Below are positions 10,401 through 18,550 of a stretch of 64,000 nt of DNA, piece after piece. Position numbers and translations under genes: made by a program. Each line of letters opens with the position of its first letter. The first letter of the stretch is position 1. The notes beneath the pieces are model-generated. The model did no database searches. It was not told the origin of the DNA and was given only the letters and a program-made list of their open reading frames with translations. The DNA comes from Flavobacteriaceae bacterium (GTDB taxonomy: Bacteria; Bacteroidota; Bacteroidia; Flavobacteriales; Flavobacteriaceae): contig CANFHX010000001.1 of NCBI GenBank assembly GCA_947446865.1, forward strand, positions 62,001 to 126,000. Direction: 5' to 3'.

Positions 10401-11540
10401 TTGCCTAATGGAGTTACTGCCGTAACAGGTTCTGATTTAACTAGTAGAAGTATTCAAGTTAACTTTGCAAATATTTCAGCGGGTACAACTAGTCTATATA
10501 TTGGAGTTAAAGCTAAAAATGTTTTTGGATATTCAATATCAAATAATTCAGCATTAATACCTGTTTCAATGTCAACTGCAAAATTATTAAAATTAACTGC
10601 TGCTGCACCTGCTACACCTGCAGCACTAAAATTAACTAATGATGCAATTAGCACAACAACTTCTGTAACTGTATTAAGCAAATATGTTGGAACTTCTACA
10701 TCTCTTACTTTAACTGCTACAGCATCTACAAATGCAGTTTCTTACGTGTGGACTTTGCCTCCAGGTGCAAACCAATTAACAGGAGCTAACTCTAATGTAA
10801 TTACTGTTAATTTAGCTAATGTTTCAACTGGTATAACATCACTTGTGTTTTCTGTTAAAGCAAGAAACGTTATTGGGGATTCTGTTGAAAAAAATCTAAC
10901 TACAACTGCTACTGCTCCTGCTACAGTTTCTAAAGTTGTTAATTTTGGATTAACTACTACTCCAGATAATGTTGCTGCTCAAGTTTCTACTAATGGCGCT
11001 ACCAAACAATATACAATTACAGCTTCTGCTTTAGCAAATACGTATGTAATTACTGCTCCAGAAAACTGTATCGTGACTTCAGAAAGCAATACTTCTAACA
11101 CTTCTAACGTGTTAGAAACTGCTGATCTAACTTTTACAGTTGTTTATCCTGCTGGATTTGTTTCAACTGTTGCTCCATTTAAAACTCTTTCTGTAGTTGC
11201 TAAAAATGGTGTAGGATCTAGTGCTCCTAAAACGTACAATATTAAATCTACTACTGCAGTTACTAAATCTGAAGTAATAGTTACAAGAACTGAGATTTAT
11301 CCTAATCCAGTTTCTGAAACTTTAAACATTGATTTAACAACTGAAACTAAAGGTGACTTACAAATGACTATTTACTCTTATGAAGGTACAATTGTTTCAG
11401 AAATGAAAACAATAAACCTTGAAGAAGGAACAAATTCATTAAATGAAAATGTTTCCAATTTAAATAAAGGAATTTATTTTGTGAGATTCACTAATTCAGT
11501 TAATGAAGAAGTAATCGTTAAAAAGATTATCAAAAACTAA
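7449..11540 (+). CDS. Large T9SS-secreted protein: right-handed beta-helix plus Ig/PKD-like repeats
   Basis: A 1363-residue surface or secreted protein. After a signal peptide (1-21) there is an N-terminal parallel beta-helix-like region (about 60-480) with the AILTIQPGVVVKG and DWGGIILLGK signatures of Bacteroidota secreted beta-helix proteins. A Cys-containing Ig-like segment follows, then Ig/PKD-like repeats starting near residues 687, 935 and 1053, each containing SYVWxLPxG and a VNxANxSxGxTSL strand. The C-terminal T9SS type A domain begins near 1280 (EIYPNPVSETL). It is Ala/Thr/Ser-rich and nearly Cys-free. A perfect terminator follows. Adhesion or a structural surface role is likely but not proven. 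Confidence 0.85.
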   Translation: MKMKKNYLIALLALIFQFANAQLEPVAYRGAFAPAPAAMWTNDWTNWNPNAEAYPESTVVTVSANITANTTWTTGKTYKLAGTIYVTNNAILTIQPGVVVKGIYSNTGTALIITKGAKINAVGTAASPIVFTSAKDSGTRAAGDWGGIILLGKDKFNQTNGLNNIEGLAANANTEYGGGSAPDVNDNSGILKYVRIEYAGFVFSPNNEINGLTMGAVGSRTTIDYVQVSFSGDDAFEWFGGSVNCKHLVAYRALDDDFDTDNGYAGTVQYSLAIRDPQIADNPALSTSEGFESDNNPGDVEPISSPNNVNTSAIFSNCTSIGPNKRNTGTLASGYARALRLRRRTELKVINSVFLDWKNNYAGLTDDTTIAKAIKGELKLNNNIFAGLTSSDFAAYPEGINPRTKVISAAMVVIAPTATLGATFNLGTWMTEHNNSVFASSDSILTTPYNTSNYSSYTDLDYRPGTLASTGANFTDTKIAPFVTNLIAGTQPVTTNLSLCQGDVATPLNAVLTSTGVSLKWYKSTTLTGVKTAIVGNATPTTTTAGTQYFWVSQLDAAGLESAKAGLVVTVNAKPLDVFAGIYNTTTDSADITNVATFAAGLYVGTTTAFQFTVPALTDATLTYQWSVPSGVNIVSGGTSTSNTITVNFAGVTPDFVGTVGTIGVQAKNASGCLGTAKAITITTALPVAPSAIKITEGISTTAITNYSKYAGTTTQLTATATASLTASSYVWSLPAGVNVITSGTAVTTSKIYYAYPFSGTGGVGNTSAGAHKWTVTFNKYTVDVNGVSTIITVSTAKQDIISGNTLNPFLPYGTVITSDKNAILVNFSGVTNAATTSLYIGVKAKNGAGESVTNNATNADVVANSTSILGLFNTTFTETYVAPASAIPAVGTAPYSNPGEHAAIPAVVSNSTWAATGFAAKTSKLLKLTAAAPAAPSTLVLTNPDSLLTPTTAITNFTVYAGTTTSLTLTAAVSALASSYEWELPNGVTAVTGSDLTSRSIQVNFANISAGTTSLYIGVKAKNVFGYSISNNSALIPVSMSTAKLLKLTAAAPATPAALKLTNDAISTTTSVTVLSKYVGTSTSLTLTATASTNAVSYVWTLPPGANQLTGANSNVITVNLANVSTGITSLVFSVKARNVIGDSVEKNLTTTATAPATVSKVVNFGLTTTPDNVAAQVSTNGATKQYTITASALANTYVITAPENCIVTSESNTSNTSNVLETADLTFTVVYPAGFVSTVAPFKTLSVVAKNGVGSSAPKTYNIKSTTAVTKSEVIVTRTEIYPNPVSETLNIDLTTETKGDLQMTIYSYEGTIVSEMKTINLEEGTNSLNENVSNLNKGIYFVRFTNSVNEEVIVKKIIKN

Positions 11541-11559
11541 ATCTTTTTTCAATATTATT

Positions 11560-11589
11560 AAAACCGCCAGAAATGGCGGTTTTTTTTTT
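11560..11589 (+). terminator. Intrinsic terminator after the receptor/T9SS cluster
   Basis: A 10-bp perfect stem (AAAACCGCCA / TGGCGGTTTT) with a GAAA tetraloop is followed by a run of T. It sits 19 bases past the stop of the 1363-residue protein and closes the 3.6-11.5 kb cluster. Confidence 0.95.
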
Positions 11590-11751
11590 GTCTTTAAATT
11601 TCAAAATTTAAATTGAAATCGACTATTTTTTACTGATTTTTAAAAAACTTAAACACATAAAAAAACAGTGTATAATGCCTAATCAGAAATAATTTAAATA
11701 TTTAAGTCGAAAAATTTTGATACAGAGGTTTTTTTATTAATTTTACCATCT

Positions 11752-11958
11752 ATGAAAATTGATTTAATTAAAATATTTTTATTGGGTATTGTTTTTTTGA
11801 ATTGCAATAGTAGTATTGCAAGTACAAATCCTCCTCAACCTATATCTCCCAATCCTCCACCAAACCTTCCTTTGGACGGAAGCATTTTTATTTTAGTTAT
11901 AGGTGCAATATTAATTGCATCTTACAAAGCATACTGGCACGTTAAAAAACAAGTATAA
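11752..11958 (+). CDS. Small exported protein with PID-CTERM-like sorting signal
   Basis: A 68-residue protein: N-terminal signal peptide (to about residue 24), a short proline-rich linker (NPPQPISPNPPPN), the motif LPLDG, one transmembrane helix (about 45-58) and a basic tail (KAYWHVKKQV). This order matches the Bacteroidota PID-CTERM-type tripartite signal (PxPIDG-TM-basic), with Leu in place of Ile. There is almost nothing between the two signals, so the mature protein would be very small. The partner sorting enzyme is not in this window. Confidence 0.65.
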   Translation: MKIDLIKIFLLGIVFLNCNSSIASTNPPQPISPNPPPNLPLDGSIFILVIGAILIASYKAYWHVKKQV

Positions 11959-12357
11959 TTCCAGCATAATTTTTTTTATTGTAAGGCTTTAGTATTATTT
12001 ATATTAGAGTAGGAGGCTAATTACTTTCAATTCTTTCCAAGCAGAAAATGAATTAGTATTAGTTTAATACTATTTCTTCATTAGAATCGTTGCGCTTCCT
12101 TTTTTCAGTTTCAAAAGCACATTCCAAATTGCCACTAGACGTCTATAAAAAATCCAACATTTTGTAAGTCTTATTAGTACTACTGGAAAAGAAGGAAGTT
12201 CTCTCGAACTTTTTCGAGTCGGGTTTACGACTTTTGATTAAAAAAATAACCACTAAATAATTAAATTATTTAATTCTTTATGTTGAACTTGAACTAACTT
12301 GAACTATTTTCTTCTTTTTTATAAATTTAATTTTTATAATTTTATAAAAATTCATTT
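11959..12357. other. Intergenic region, no gene seen
   Basis: About 400 AT-rich bases. The only structure I see is a short hairpin near 12053-12072 (TAGTATT and AATACTA around AGTTT). Neither strand has a convincing reading frame. The last 60 bases presumably hold the promoter of the next gene. Confidence 0.4.
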
Positions 12358-13389
12358 ATGAACTATAATAAAATATTACTCGAAATAATTTACAGCAAGA
12401 CCGGAATTTATATTACAAATAAGAATGACTGTAAGTTAGTAGGGCAGTATATTGTTAAGCATAAGATTGGGTATTTGTCTGAGTCAACCTTATATCGTTT
12501 TTTTTTAAGTTCCGATAGTAATCAGAAACCTTATATAAATACCTTAAACATTCTAGCTCAACTTTGTGATTTTGAATCATGGAGTTATTTTTTATATTAT
12601 TGTGATACCAATACTTTGTTTACCAATTCCGTTTTTTTGAATAATACACTGGATACAATAATTAAAGATTTAGTAGTAAGAGAAAAGTTTAATTCGTTAA
12701 TCGATATTTTTGAAAGCGTTAAAAACGAAAATTATAAAACTAAAGAATATATAGGACTTCATACATTTATCAATTTTCAAAACACTAATTCTTTTCCTCT
12801 CTTTATTGAAAAATATGGTCATAATAGTTTTGTAAGAAATATTATTATGGAAGCTTTATATGACCCTTTTCATAGGATTAATGGTTATGCGGAAAGTTAT
12901 AACTACTATCTAAATTTTACTAAGCCACAATCTAAAAATTATCTTCAAGACTTCGTTTTTGGCAATGCGGTACTATTTAGATATTATTATTTAAATAATG
13001 ATCTAAGAGCTATAGAATTTGCAAAAAAATTATATGATTTTCCTATCACATCAATTGAGTTTGACCAAATTCATTTGTTTCCTAGAGTGCGATACACAGC
13101 TTATAAAATTTGGTATTTGAAAATAACAAATCATAATAAAACTAAACAAATAGAATACTTAGATTTTGCATATAATTGGATTTGTGATGAATTTAAAAAA
13201 ACGAATTCAATCATTGAATTAAATATTATAAATCAAACTTTTCTTGAGGTTTTTCAAAACCAAAAATTAATTATTTTTCAAAAAAAATTACATTCATTAT
13301 TCAGTACTAAATTAAAAAGCTTGAAAAATAATGAAGAGGAAATAGTAAAGGCCCATTATTCAAATGGCTTGTTAAATATGTTGCCTTAA
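12358..13389 (+). CDS. HTH-like N-terminal domain plus helical-repeat protein (paralogue A)
   Basis: A 343-residue cytoplasmic protein of unknown function. Residues 1-75 form a helical, HTH-like module with the signature STLYRFF...KPYINTLNILAQLCDFESWSYF. The remainder is all-helical and rich in aromatic and Asn residues, compatible with TPR-like repeats. The same architecture occurs in the gene at 21981-23210 (THTIARLF-like helix, then TLNILANYLNYRNWEDF), so the two are paralogues. A MORN-repeat protein follows on the same strand after 108 bases. A regulatory role is inference from the N-terminal module. Confidence 0.6.
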   Translation: MNYNKILLEIIYSKTGIYITNKNDCKLVGQYIVKHKIGYLSESTLYRFFLSSDSNQKPYINTLNILAQLCDFESWSYFLYYCDTNTLFTNSVFLNNTLDTIIKDLVVREKFNSLIDIFESVKNENYKTKEYIGLHTFINFQNTNSFPLFIEKYGHNSFVRNIIMEALYDPFHRINGYAESYNYYLNFTKPQSKNYLQDFVFGNAVLFRYYYLNNDLRAIEFAKKLYDFPITSIEFDQIHLFPRVRYTAYKIWYLKITNHNKTKQIEYLDFAYNWICDEFKKTNSIIELNIINQTFLEVFQNQKLIIFQKKLHSLFSTKLKSLKNNEEEIVKAHYSNGLLNMLP

Positions 13390-13497
13390 TTTATTTATAT
13401 AGAAGGAGTTAATGACGGTAAACTTGACCAAACTTGACCTAACATTGCATTCTTTTTTATTTTAAGTTTACAAAATAAACAATAAAAAATTTTAGCT

Positions 13498-14628
13498 ATG
13501 AATAAACATTTAGTACAATCAATTTTTGTTAAAATAAAAAAAAATCTATTATTTATCGTAATGATAAGTTTTTCGGTTAGTTATTCTCAAAAGCAAATGA
13601 AAATTCATTATGACTTTGCAAAAACAATTATTAGAGAAAGTTATTTTGTAAATAGTATGGGTCAAAAAAATGGTGTTTCTAAGATGTATACTAGAGATGG
13701 CATAAAAGAAGCAGAGATGACCTATAAAAATGGCGTGATAGAAGGACCAATTAAAACATTTTATTTGATAATAGATCCAAACAGAAAAGATTATTTAAAA
13801 CAAACAGGTATTTATAAAAATAATAAGCCTGTTTCTATTATTGATTATAAATATTACATTAATGGTAAAGAGTGTGAAACGGATGAAGAGTTTCAAAAAG
13901 GAAATTGTTTTAAATATAAAGAAGTTTATTATAAAAACGGTTCTTCTGATAGAGAAATTGATTACGACACATCTGGAAAGGTTGTAATTGACTTTTCAGA
14001 AAACGGTATTTTTTTAATGAATTATGATAATGGTAAGCCTTATGTGAAAGCTAATAAAAGCAATGGATTGTTTAATGGAAATTATTGTATGTATAACACC
14101 ACTGGTATTGAAATTCAGAAAGGGGTTTATAAAAACAATGTTTCTGTAGGCGAATGGATAATGCCAAGAAATAGTGCAGGAGAATATCCTAGTAAGTCAG
14201 ATTTAGATGCGCCAGCTTATCTTCGTAAAGTCTTTTATAAAGAGGATGGTATTGTCGATGGAAGATCAAGCGGTCCAGATATTATCAAAGAAAAAGTATC
14301 CGTAAGTTATTATTTAAATGGCACAAAACGGGATTCTTGCTTTTTGGCTGCTTTTAATAATTATGTCGAGTCTATTGGACCTGGTGATTATTTTTCCTAT
14401 TACCAAAATGGTCAGTTGGCATCATCAGGAAAAGTATCAAAAAAATGCGACACTTTGACTCCAAATGAGGAAACGGATTGCATAGGTTATTGGGTATATT
14501 ATTATGAAAATGGTAAAATAAAGAGAGAAGGAACTTACATAGATAATCCAGAAAAAGACCCAAGACAAGGACAAAGTTGGAAATATTATAAAGAAGATGG
14601 TACTTTGCAAGAAGAAAAAATTTGGTAA
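13498..14628 (+). CDS. Exported MORN-repeat (YwqK-like) protein
   Basis: A 376-residue protein with an N-terminal membrane/signal segment (about 13-31, NLLFIVMISFSVSYSQ) followed by several MORN-type beta-hairpins with the YKNGVIEGPIKTFY, YKNNVSVGEW and YYENGKIKREGTY patterns. Such proteins are annotated as MORN or 'YwqK family antitoxin' proteins; the antitoxin label is not informative here because no polymorphic toxin gene is adjacent. Export to the periplasm or cell surface is likely. It ends just before a strong bidirectional terminator that marks the left flank of the genomic island. Confidence 0.75.
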   Translation: MNKHLVQSIFVKIKKNLLFIVMISFSVSYSQKQMKIHYDFAKTIIRESYFVNSMGQKNGVSKMYTRDGIKEAEMTYKNGVIEGPIKTFYLIIDPNRKDYLKQTGIYKNNKPVSIIDYKYYINGKECETDEEFQKGNCFKYKEVYYKNGSSDREIDYDTSGKVVIDFSENGIFLMNYDNGKPYVKANKSNGLFNGNYCMYNTTGIEIQKGVYKNNVSVGEWIMPRNSAGEYPSKSDLDAPAYLRKVFYKEDGIVDGRSSGPDIIKEKVSVSYYLNGTKRDSCFLAAFNNYVESIGPGDYFSYYQNGQLASSGKVSKKCDTLTPNEETDCIGYWVYYYENGKIKREGTYIDNPEKDPRQGQSWKYYKEDGTLQEEKIW

Positions 14629-14673
14629 TCCAAATCAAACCTCATTTTTTGCAATACTAACTAAATGAACAAA

Positions 14674-14709
14674 AAAATAGCCTCTAAATTTTTATTTAGA
14701 GGCTATTTT
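14674..14709. terminator. Bidirectional terminator at the left flank of the island
   Basis: A perfect 15-bp stem (14674-14688 with 14695-14709, AAAATAGCCTCTAAA and its complement) has A- and T-rich ends that allow termination in both directions. It serves the MORN gene on the plus strand. It also directly abuts the displaced tRNA 3' end, so it was probably the original terminator of the tRNA-Ala gene before island insertion. Confidence 0.9.
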
Positions 14710-14710
14710 G

Positions 14711-14752
14711 TGGAGAATATCGGATTCGAACCGACCACCTCTTGCCTGCCAG
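14711..14752 (-). other. Displaced 3' half of tRNA-Ala (left attachment site)
   Basis: These 42 bases match positions 35372-35413 of the intact tRNA-Ala gene in the same orientation with three mismatches. They cover anticodon loop, variable loop, T arm and acceptor 3' strand. The D arm and 5' acceptor strand are missing, so it is not a functional tRNA. Unlike the intact gene it is followed by ACA rather than the encoded CCA. Identity stops at the end of the anticodon loop, as expected for a tyrosine-recombinase core site. Confidence 0.92.
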
Positions 14753-14788
14753 AAATTCGGTTTTTTAAAGAATGCCTTATTTTACTGG

Positions 14789-14838
14789 GGTTTACGTTTT
14801 TTAAGTAATGCAAAATCGTGCATTTTCAAGCATTTTGC
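14789..14838 (+). repeat. Left copy of imperfect direct repeat (candidate integrase arm site)
   Basis: About 39 of 51 aligned bases match 33111-33160, including the blocks GGTTT, TTTTTTAAG, AAATC and AAGCATTT. It lies 37 bases inside the left tRNA fragment, where an arm-type recombinase site would be expected. The function is inference. Confidence 0.5.
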
Positions 14839-15020
14839 CACTCATTAAGTACACTTAGATAATGACTAGTCATTATGTATAATATTTTAAAATAATAATA
14901 ATAATAACTTCATAAAATATTAACTATTGATATTGTAATCGGTTTTTTTAAATACAGGTTTTAATGTTGACGTTTTAAACCCAACGAAATCTTTAAAGTT
15001 AGCATTAGTCTTAGTTATAT

Positions 15021-15707
15021 TTATACTTTCAGAATTAGAAAATAGAAATTACCTAGAGTTTTCCAGAAGAAATCGTGATTTTGACTTAAAATAATATTAG
15101 TTTCATATTTCTTCGGTTTCTTTGGAGTTCTATAAGATAAAACTGTATTTGCTAAATATTTTTTTCCGTGTCTTAAATCGAAATCACAAGTATCAGGAGA
15201 ATAATTTTCTTGGTCAACATAATGTTGATGGTTGGTAATTACTAAAAAGTAGCAAATTCCAATATTATTCATTTTGTATGATTCTAAATTAGCAATATCA
15301 CTAAAAGCATCATATCTGTTATTTGGTTCCCTCTGATTTTTTTTTCTAAAATATTTTAACTCAATCGCAGCTTGAGTAATATTTCCATCAAGTTCATATT
15401 TAATAAGTAAATCTATACGTGCTTTTTTTGATTTGCTTTTAGAGCTTTCTTTCTCTAAATTAATGGTTGTTTCATACTCTAAATAAAATTTATCTTTAAG
15501 TTTAAATTCATATAATTCGCCTAAAGTTTTTAATATTGTCCCTAACTCAAATTGAAAAGCAAACTCATTTTGGGCAACAATTCCACCATTGGCTAGTTTA
15601 TTTGCAAAAATTTTAAATGCTTGTTGTATAAGTTCATCTAAAATAATTTCTCCAGAACGATTTCTCATTTGCTCAATTAAATCTATATTTTTGTTTTTCA
15701 TAGCCAA
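15021..15707 (-). CDS. PD-(D/E)XK nuclease-like protein
   Basis: A 228-residue protein whose core fits the PD-(D/E)XK fold: Glu54 in FQFELG, then Asp99 in ARIDLLIKYE, a short turn, and Glu116-Leu-Lys118 in AAIELKYF. This spacing (Asp, 16 residues, ExK) is typical of restriction-endonuclease-like enzymes. A downstream strand (NIGICYFLVITN) and His/Asp-rich segment complete the domain. I do not recognise the specific family. It sits at the left end of the island beside a HEPN-motif protein on the same strand, which suggests defence. An alternative start is Met3 at 15701. Confidence 0.65.
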   Translation of the reverse strand: MAMKNKNIDLIEQMRNRSGEIILDELIQQAFKIFANKLANGGIVAQNEFAFQFELGTILKTLGELYEFKLKDKFYLEYETTINLEKESSKSKSKKARIDLLIKYELDGNITQAAIELKYFRKKNQREPNNRYDAFSDIANLESYKMNNIGICYFLVITNHQHYVDQENYSPDTCDFDLRHGKKYLANTVLSYRTPKKPKKYETNIILSQNHDFFWKTLGNFYFLILKV

Positions 15708-15859
15708 TTTTCTTTAAGGTAATACTAATTCCCAACATATTCAGAAATGGGGGTTTTCGGAGGAATGTACTTTCGGTCACGACATAATTGATATAAGCAT
15801 AAAACTTTTATAAACCACACAAACCCATATTGTGTTAACCTGAGTAGTCAGTAGTTTTT

Positions 15860-17005
15860 CTATACTTTCTCAAGTTCTTCAATAACTTTTTTTATGGGTG
15901 TTGTGTCAAATAGTGGTGAACCAATTTCAATTGCTCTTTTGTAAAATGGAATAATGAATTTTGGAAAACTCTTTTTCTTAAATGAATTTTGCTCTTCTTC
16001 CATCTTCTTGTGCCTTAAACCACCAAATTTTAATAGCAAATTTGTAGCCCTATCTATTTCATTTGATTGTTTTCGGTCTGAAATTTTATCAATTAAGTTA
16101 TGAAATTCAACATCACTTTTATAAATGTCGTCCTTGTTTTCGTATCGTTTAAGTTGGTCGTCAATTTCTATGTTCTCAACATTTGGCATATTAAAATTAA
16201 TGTTATGTCCTGCATACATATCGTTTTGCTCTTCATACCAAATTCCTGAGTCGTACCATTGTCCGTAAAACTGAACTGAATTTTTAATCTTAAAACCTTT
16301 TAGTCCGTCAGCAGCACCTAAAATGGTAATATCACAAAGATTTGGAAAACATCCCTTAACTTCTTTGTCTTTCGTGTAACTTGTGAAAGAACTTTGATAA
16401 AGGCCTTTAAATGTGTCGAAAAAGATAATTATATTGTCAACTTTAGGATAGAAAAAAGTTTCTAAACTAAAAGAAGATTGTCCAAGTCCTTCAATAAAGA
16501 TTGGTTCTGTGTCGTGAAGTATATATTCCTCTTCACTTAAAGCATATGCGGAATGAAAGAATGTATTTCTAATTTCTTTAAAATGGTTTTGCTTGAAGAA
16601 GTCAATAATGTTGGGCTTTGCAGAATCGTGTAGAAGTTCTAAAAGGAAATCTTGTTTTTCTCCAATGCCTAGAAGTCGTTCATACTTTTTTGTTTTCCAA
16701 AATAAGTAAGATGAACCTTTATATCCTGTTTTAACTTTACACATATTTCCTATGATGTTATAAAAGTCGCTGTTTTCAAAAAAGGTTGAGTATAGTAATG
16801 TGGCAATCCTAGTTTTATCTTTGCCTGATTTTTCTCGATACAATGCTTTGTAAAATTCAATAGAGTCAAACCACTCATAAAGATTGGTCATTAACTTATG
16901 GGTTCCCATTCCCCTATAATTTATTAAAGTCAAAACAAAGTCAAACTCACTTCTCTGTTTTGCTTCGTCAAATAAGGTTTTAAGGTCGTTTGTTGCATTG
17001 TCCAT
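15860..17005 (-). CDS. Uncharacterised protein with HEPN-type RNxxxH motif
   Basis: A 381-residue soluble protein of no family I can name. Residues 140-156 (NHFKEIRNTFFHSAYAL) contain R146-N147-x3-H151, the active-site motif of HEPN ribonucleases, within a helical context (TLLYSTFFENSDFYNIIGNM before it). The C-terminal half is mixed alpha/beta with a Trp/Tyr-rich segment (GQWYDSGIWYEEQNDMYAG). It lies between the PD-(D/E)XK-like gene and the serine recombinase, all on the minus strand. RNA cleavage or immune function is inferred from one motif and from location. Confidence 0.5.
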   Translation of the reverse strand: MDNATNDLKTLFDEAKQRSEFDFVLTLINYRGMGTHKLMTNLYEWFDSIEFYKALYREKSGKDKTRIATLLYSTFFENSDFYNIIGNMCKVKTGYKGSSYLFWKTKKYERLLGIGEKQDFLLELLHDSAKPNIIDFFKQNHFKEIRNTFFHSAYALSEEEYILHDTEPIFIEGLGQSSFSLETFFYPKVDNIIIFFDTFKGLYQSSFTSYTKDKEVKGCFPNLCDITILGAADGLKGFKIKNSVQFYGQWYDSGIWYEEQNDMYAGHNINFNMPNVENIEIDDQLKRYENKDDIYKSDVEFHNLIDKISDRKQSNEIDRATNLLLKFGGLRHKKMEEEQNSFKKKSFPKFIIPFYKRAIEIGSPLFDTTPIKKVIEELEKV

Positions 17006-17114
17006 GATACATCGTCTTCTTTTGAAATTACTGTCAATTTTATTGTATTTAATTATATTTCTTTCAAATATAGTTTTTTATTACTATCAATTTTATTATT
17101 CAATATTCTTCCTT

Positions 17115-17417
17115 TTAGTTTTTACACAATTCAAAATCATAGTCGAATAATCCAACTTGCCTATAATAATCAATGTGAATGGTAATCTTATTGCCATCAA
17201 CAACTACAAAGAAATTAGACACATTTTTTATATCCCTGTCGAGAATCCTATTTAATCGTTTTATATTAACATTTCTAATTCTATCCATATAGAATTCAAT
17301 CATGGTTTCTGTTGGCTTTGAACCATTTTTATTGATTGAGCTGAAAACTTCAAAACGCTTTACTCCATAAAAGCGAATCATAAAAAGATAGATTTTGTAG
17401 ATATTTATCGTTTCCAT
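17115..17417 (-). CDS. Hypothetical protein following the serine recombinase
   Basis: A 100-residue protein that starts two bases after the serine recombinase stop, so the two are probably co-translated. It is basic in the middle (MDRIRNVNIKRLNRILDRDIKN) and ends in beta strands (FFVVVDGNKITIHIDYYRQVGLFDYDF). No family is recognised. It could be an accessory to the recombinase or unrelated cargo. Confidence 0.5.
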   Translation of the reverse strand: METINIYKIYLFMIRFYGVKRFEVFSSINKNGSKPTETMIEFYMDRIRNVNIKRLNRILDRDIKNVSNFFVVVDGNKITIHIDYYRQVGLFDYDFELCKN

Positions 17418-17419
17418 AA

Positions 17420-18049
17420 CTATATCATTTTTCTGTTAGTCATTACTTTCTTAACCTTTATAATAGTAGCTGAACTAGCTCCTGTAATTTCTATAATTTC
17501 CCGAATGGTTAATCCTTTCTGCAATTTCTTTTGAATTGCTTGATGACGTTCCAAAAGTTTTTCATCAGTTTGAACAGCACCAATTTTTCTACCAGAAAAC
17601 TTACCAAGAGCTTGGGCAATTTTTATTCCTTCCATAGAACGAGTTTTGATTTGATTCCGTGACATCTCCCCAATACTTCCCATAACCGATATAACCAGAT
17701 TAGCCATTGGGTTTTCTTCTCCGTTATCCAAAAAAGTAGAAAAACCCTCTTTTAAAGATTTCAAATTGATATGATTCTTTTTGAATACAGATATGGTATT
17801 CAAAATATCTAGTAAATTTCTCCCAAGTCTATCAGTTGAATCTACAACAACTGTACATCGCTCAGTTTGGTTGGTAATATCATCAAACATTTTAACAGCT
17901 TCGGGTCTTTCCATAAATGGGACATTTCCTTGAATCCTTTCAACAAACAATCTTGAAGTATCAAATCCTTCATGTAATTTAAATGATTCTATTTGTCTTG
18001 CTGAATTTTGAAGTACAGTTGACGTACGGGAATAAAAATAGTATTTCAT
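17420..18049 (-). CDS. Serine recombinase (resolvase/invertase family)
   Basis: A 209-residue site-specific recombinase. The N-terminal catalytic domain has R8-T9-S10 in YFYSRTST (nucleophile Ser10), the conserved VVDSTDRLGRN arginine segment and the long E-helix (MANLVISVMGSIGEMSRNQIKTRSMEGI). The C-terminus is a Hin-type HTH (GLTIREIIEITGASSATIIKVKK). Length matches small resolvases such as those of Tn3 and plasmids. No inverted crossover sites were identified nearby, so inversion, resolution or simple DNA exchange cannot be separated. Confidence 0.9.
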   Translation of the reverse strand: MKYYFYSRTSTVLQNSARQIESFKLHEGFDTSRLFVERIQGNVPFMERPEAVKMFDDITNQTERCTVVVDSTDRLGRNLLDILNTISVFKKNHINLKSLKEGFSTFLDNGEENPMANLVISVMGSIGEMSRNQIKTRSMEGIKIAQALGKFSGRKIGAVQTDEKLLERHQAIQKKLQKGLTIREIIEITGASSATIIKVKKVMTNRKMI

Positions 18050-18201
18050 AATATTGGTATTTAGGTTGAATTTTGTTTTAGTTTTAGAGTCCGAATTGTT
18101 TTAAAACATTAATATCGGTTTTGTTGGGTTTTTACTTTTGACTTCCGCTTTAGAAAAGAACTATGGTCTAATCCTAAGGCGAACAAATCAAAAAAGGGAA
18201 T

Positions 18202-18513
18202 TTACTTCCCTTCTATCCAATCAATCGCAGGAACCAACATATCACAATAGATTCCTTCGGTTGTTTTTACTACTTCTCGATTTTGATTGACAAACACAAT
18301 TGTGTAATCATCAACCCATCGCAAACCTACTTTTACCCAACCTTTATGAGTAAGTCCATTTACTTGAAATTCTAATCCACCTTGAAATTCATTTGATTCT
18401 TGAAGTGCAGCAAAATTTGTTGCTCCCCAAGCCCAAAGTGCATATCGGTCCCCATATTGTATTTGTTCTAGTATTGTTTCTGCTATTGCCATTGTTTGTG
18501 ATGTAGTATCCAT
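18202..18513 (-). CDS. Hypothetical mobile-element protein
   Basis: A 103-residue protein (MDTTSQTMAIAETILEQIQYGDRYALWAWGATNF...) that reads like a small single-domain alpha+beta protein with several conserved-looking Trp/Gly residues. I recognise it only as a type of gene found in Bacteroidota mobile elements and give it no function. A perfect 8-bp inverted repeat with a 5-bp spacer lies 17-37 bases upstream of its start, between it and the divergent methyltransferase, and may be an operator. Confidence 0.6.
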   Translation of the reverse strand: MDTTSQTMAIAETILEQIQYGDRYALWAWGATNFAALQESNEFQGGLEFQVNGLTHKGWVKVGLRWVDDYTIVFVNQNREVVKTTEGIYCDMLVPAIDWIEGK

Positions 18514-18529
18514 GTTTTCAGTTGTTTAA

Positions 18530-18550
18530 TTGTACACCACGAGTGTACAA
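18530..18550. promoter_or_regulatory. Palindromic operator candidate, 8-5-8
   Basis: Perfect arms TTGTACAC (18530-18537) and GTGTACAA (18543-18550) flank CACGA. The element sits in the divergent region between the 103-residue gene (start at 18513) and the methyltransferase (start at 18713). Its length and symmetry suit a dimeric HTH repressor. The binding protein is unknown. Confidence 0.6.

Noticed and set aside
13498..14628. Antitoxin role for the MORN-repeat protein
   Set aside because: The 'YwqK family antitoxin' name is generic; no toxin gene is adjacent and the protein appears exported.
14711..14752. Functional second tRNA
   Set aside because: It lacks the D arm and 5' acceptor strand; it is a 3' fragment only.
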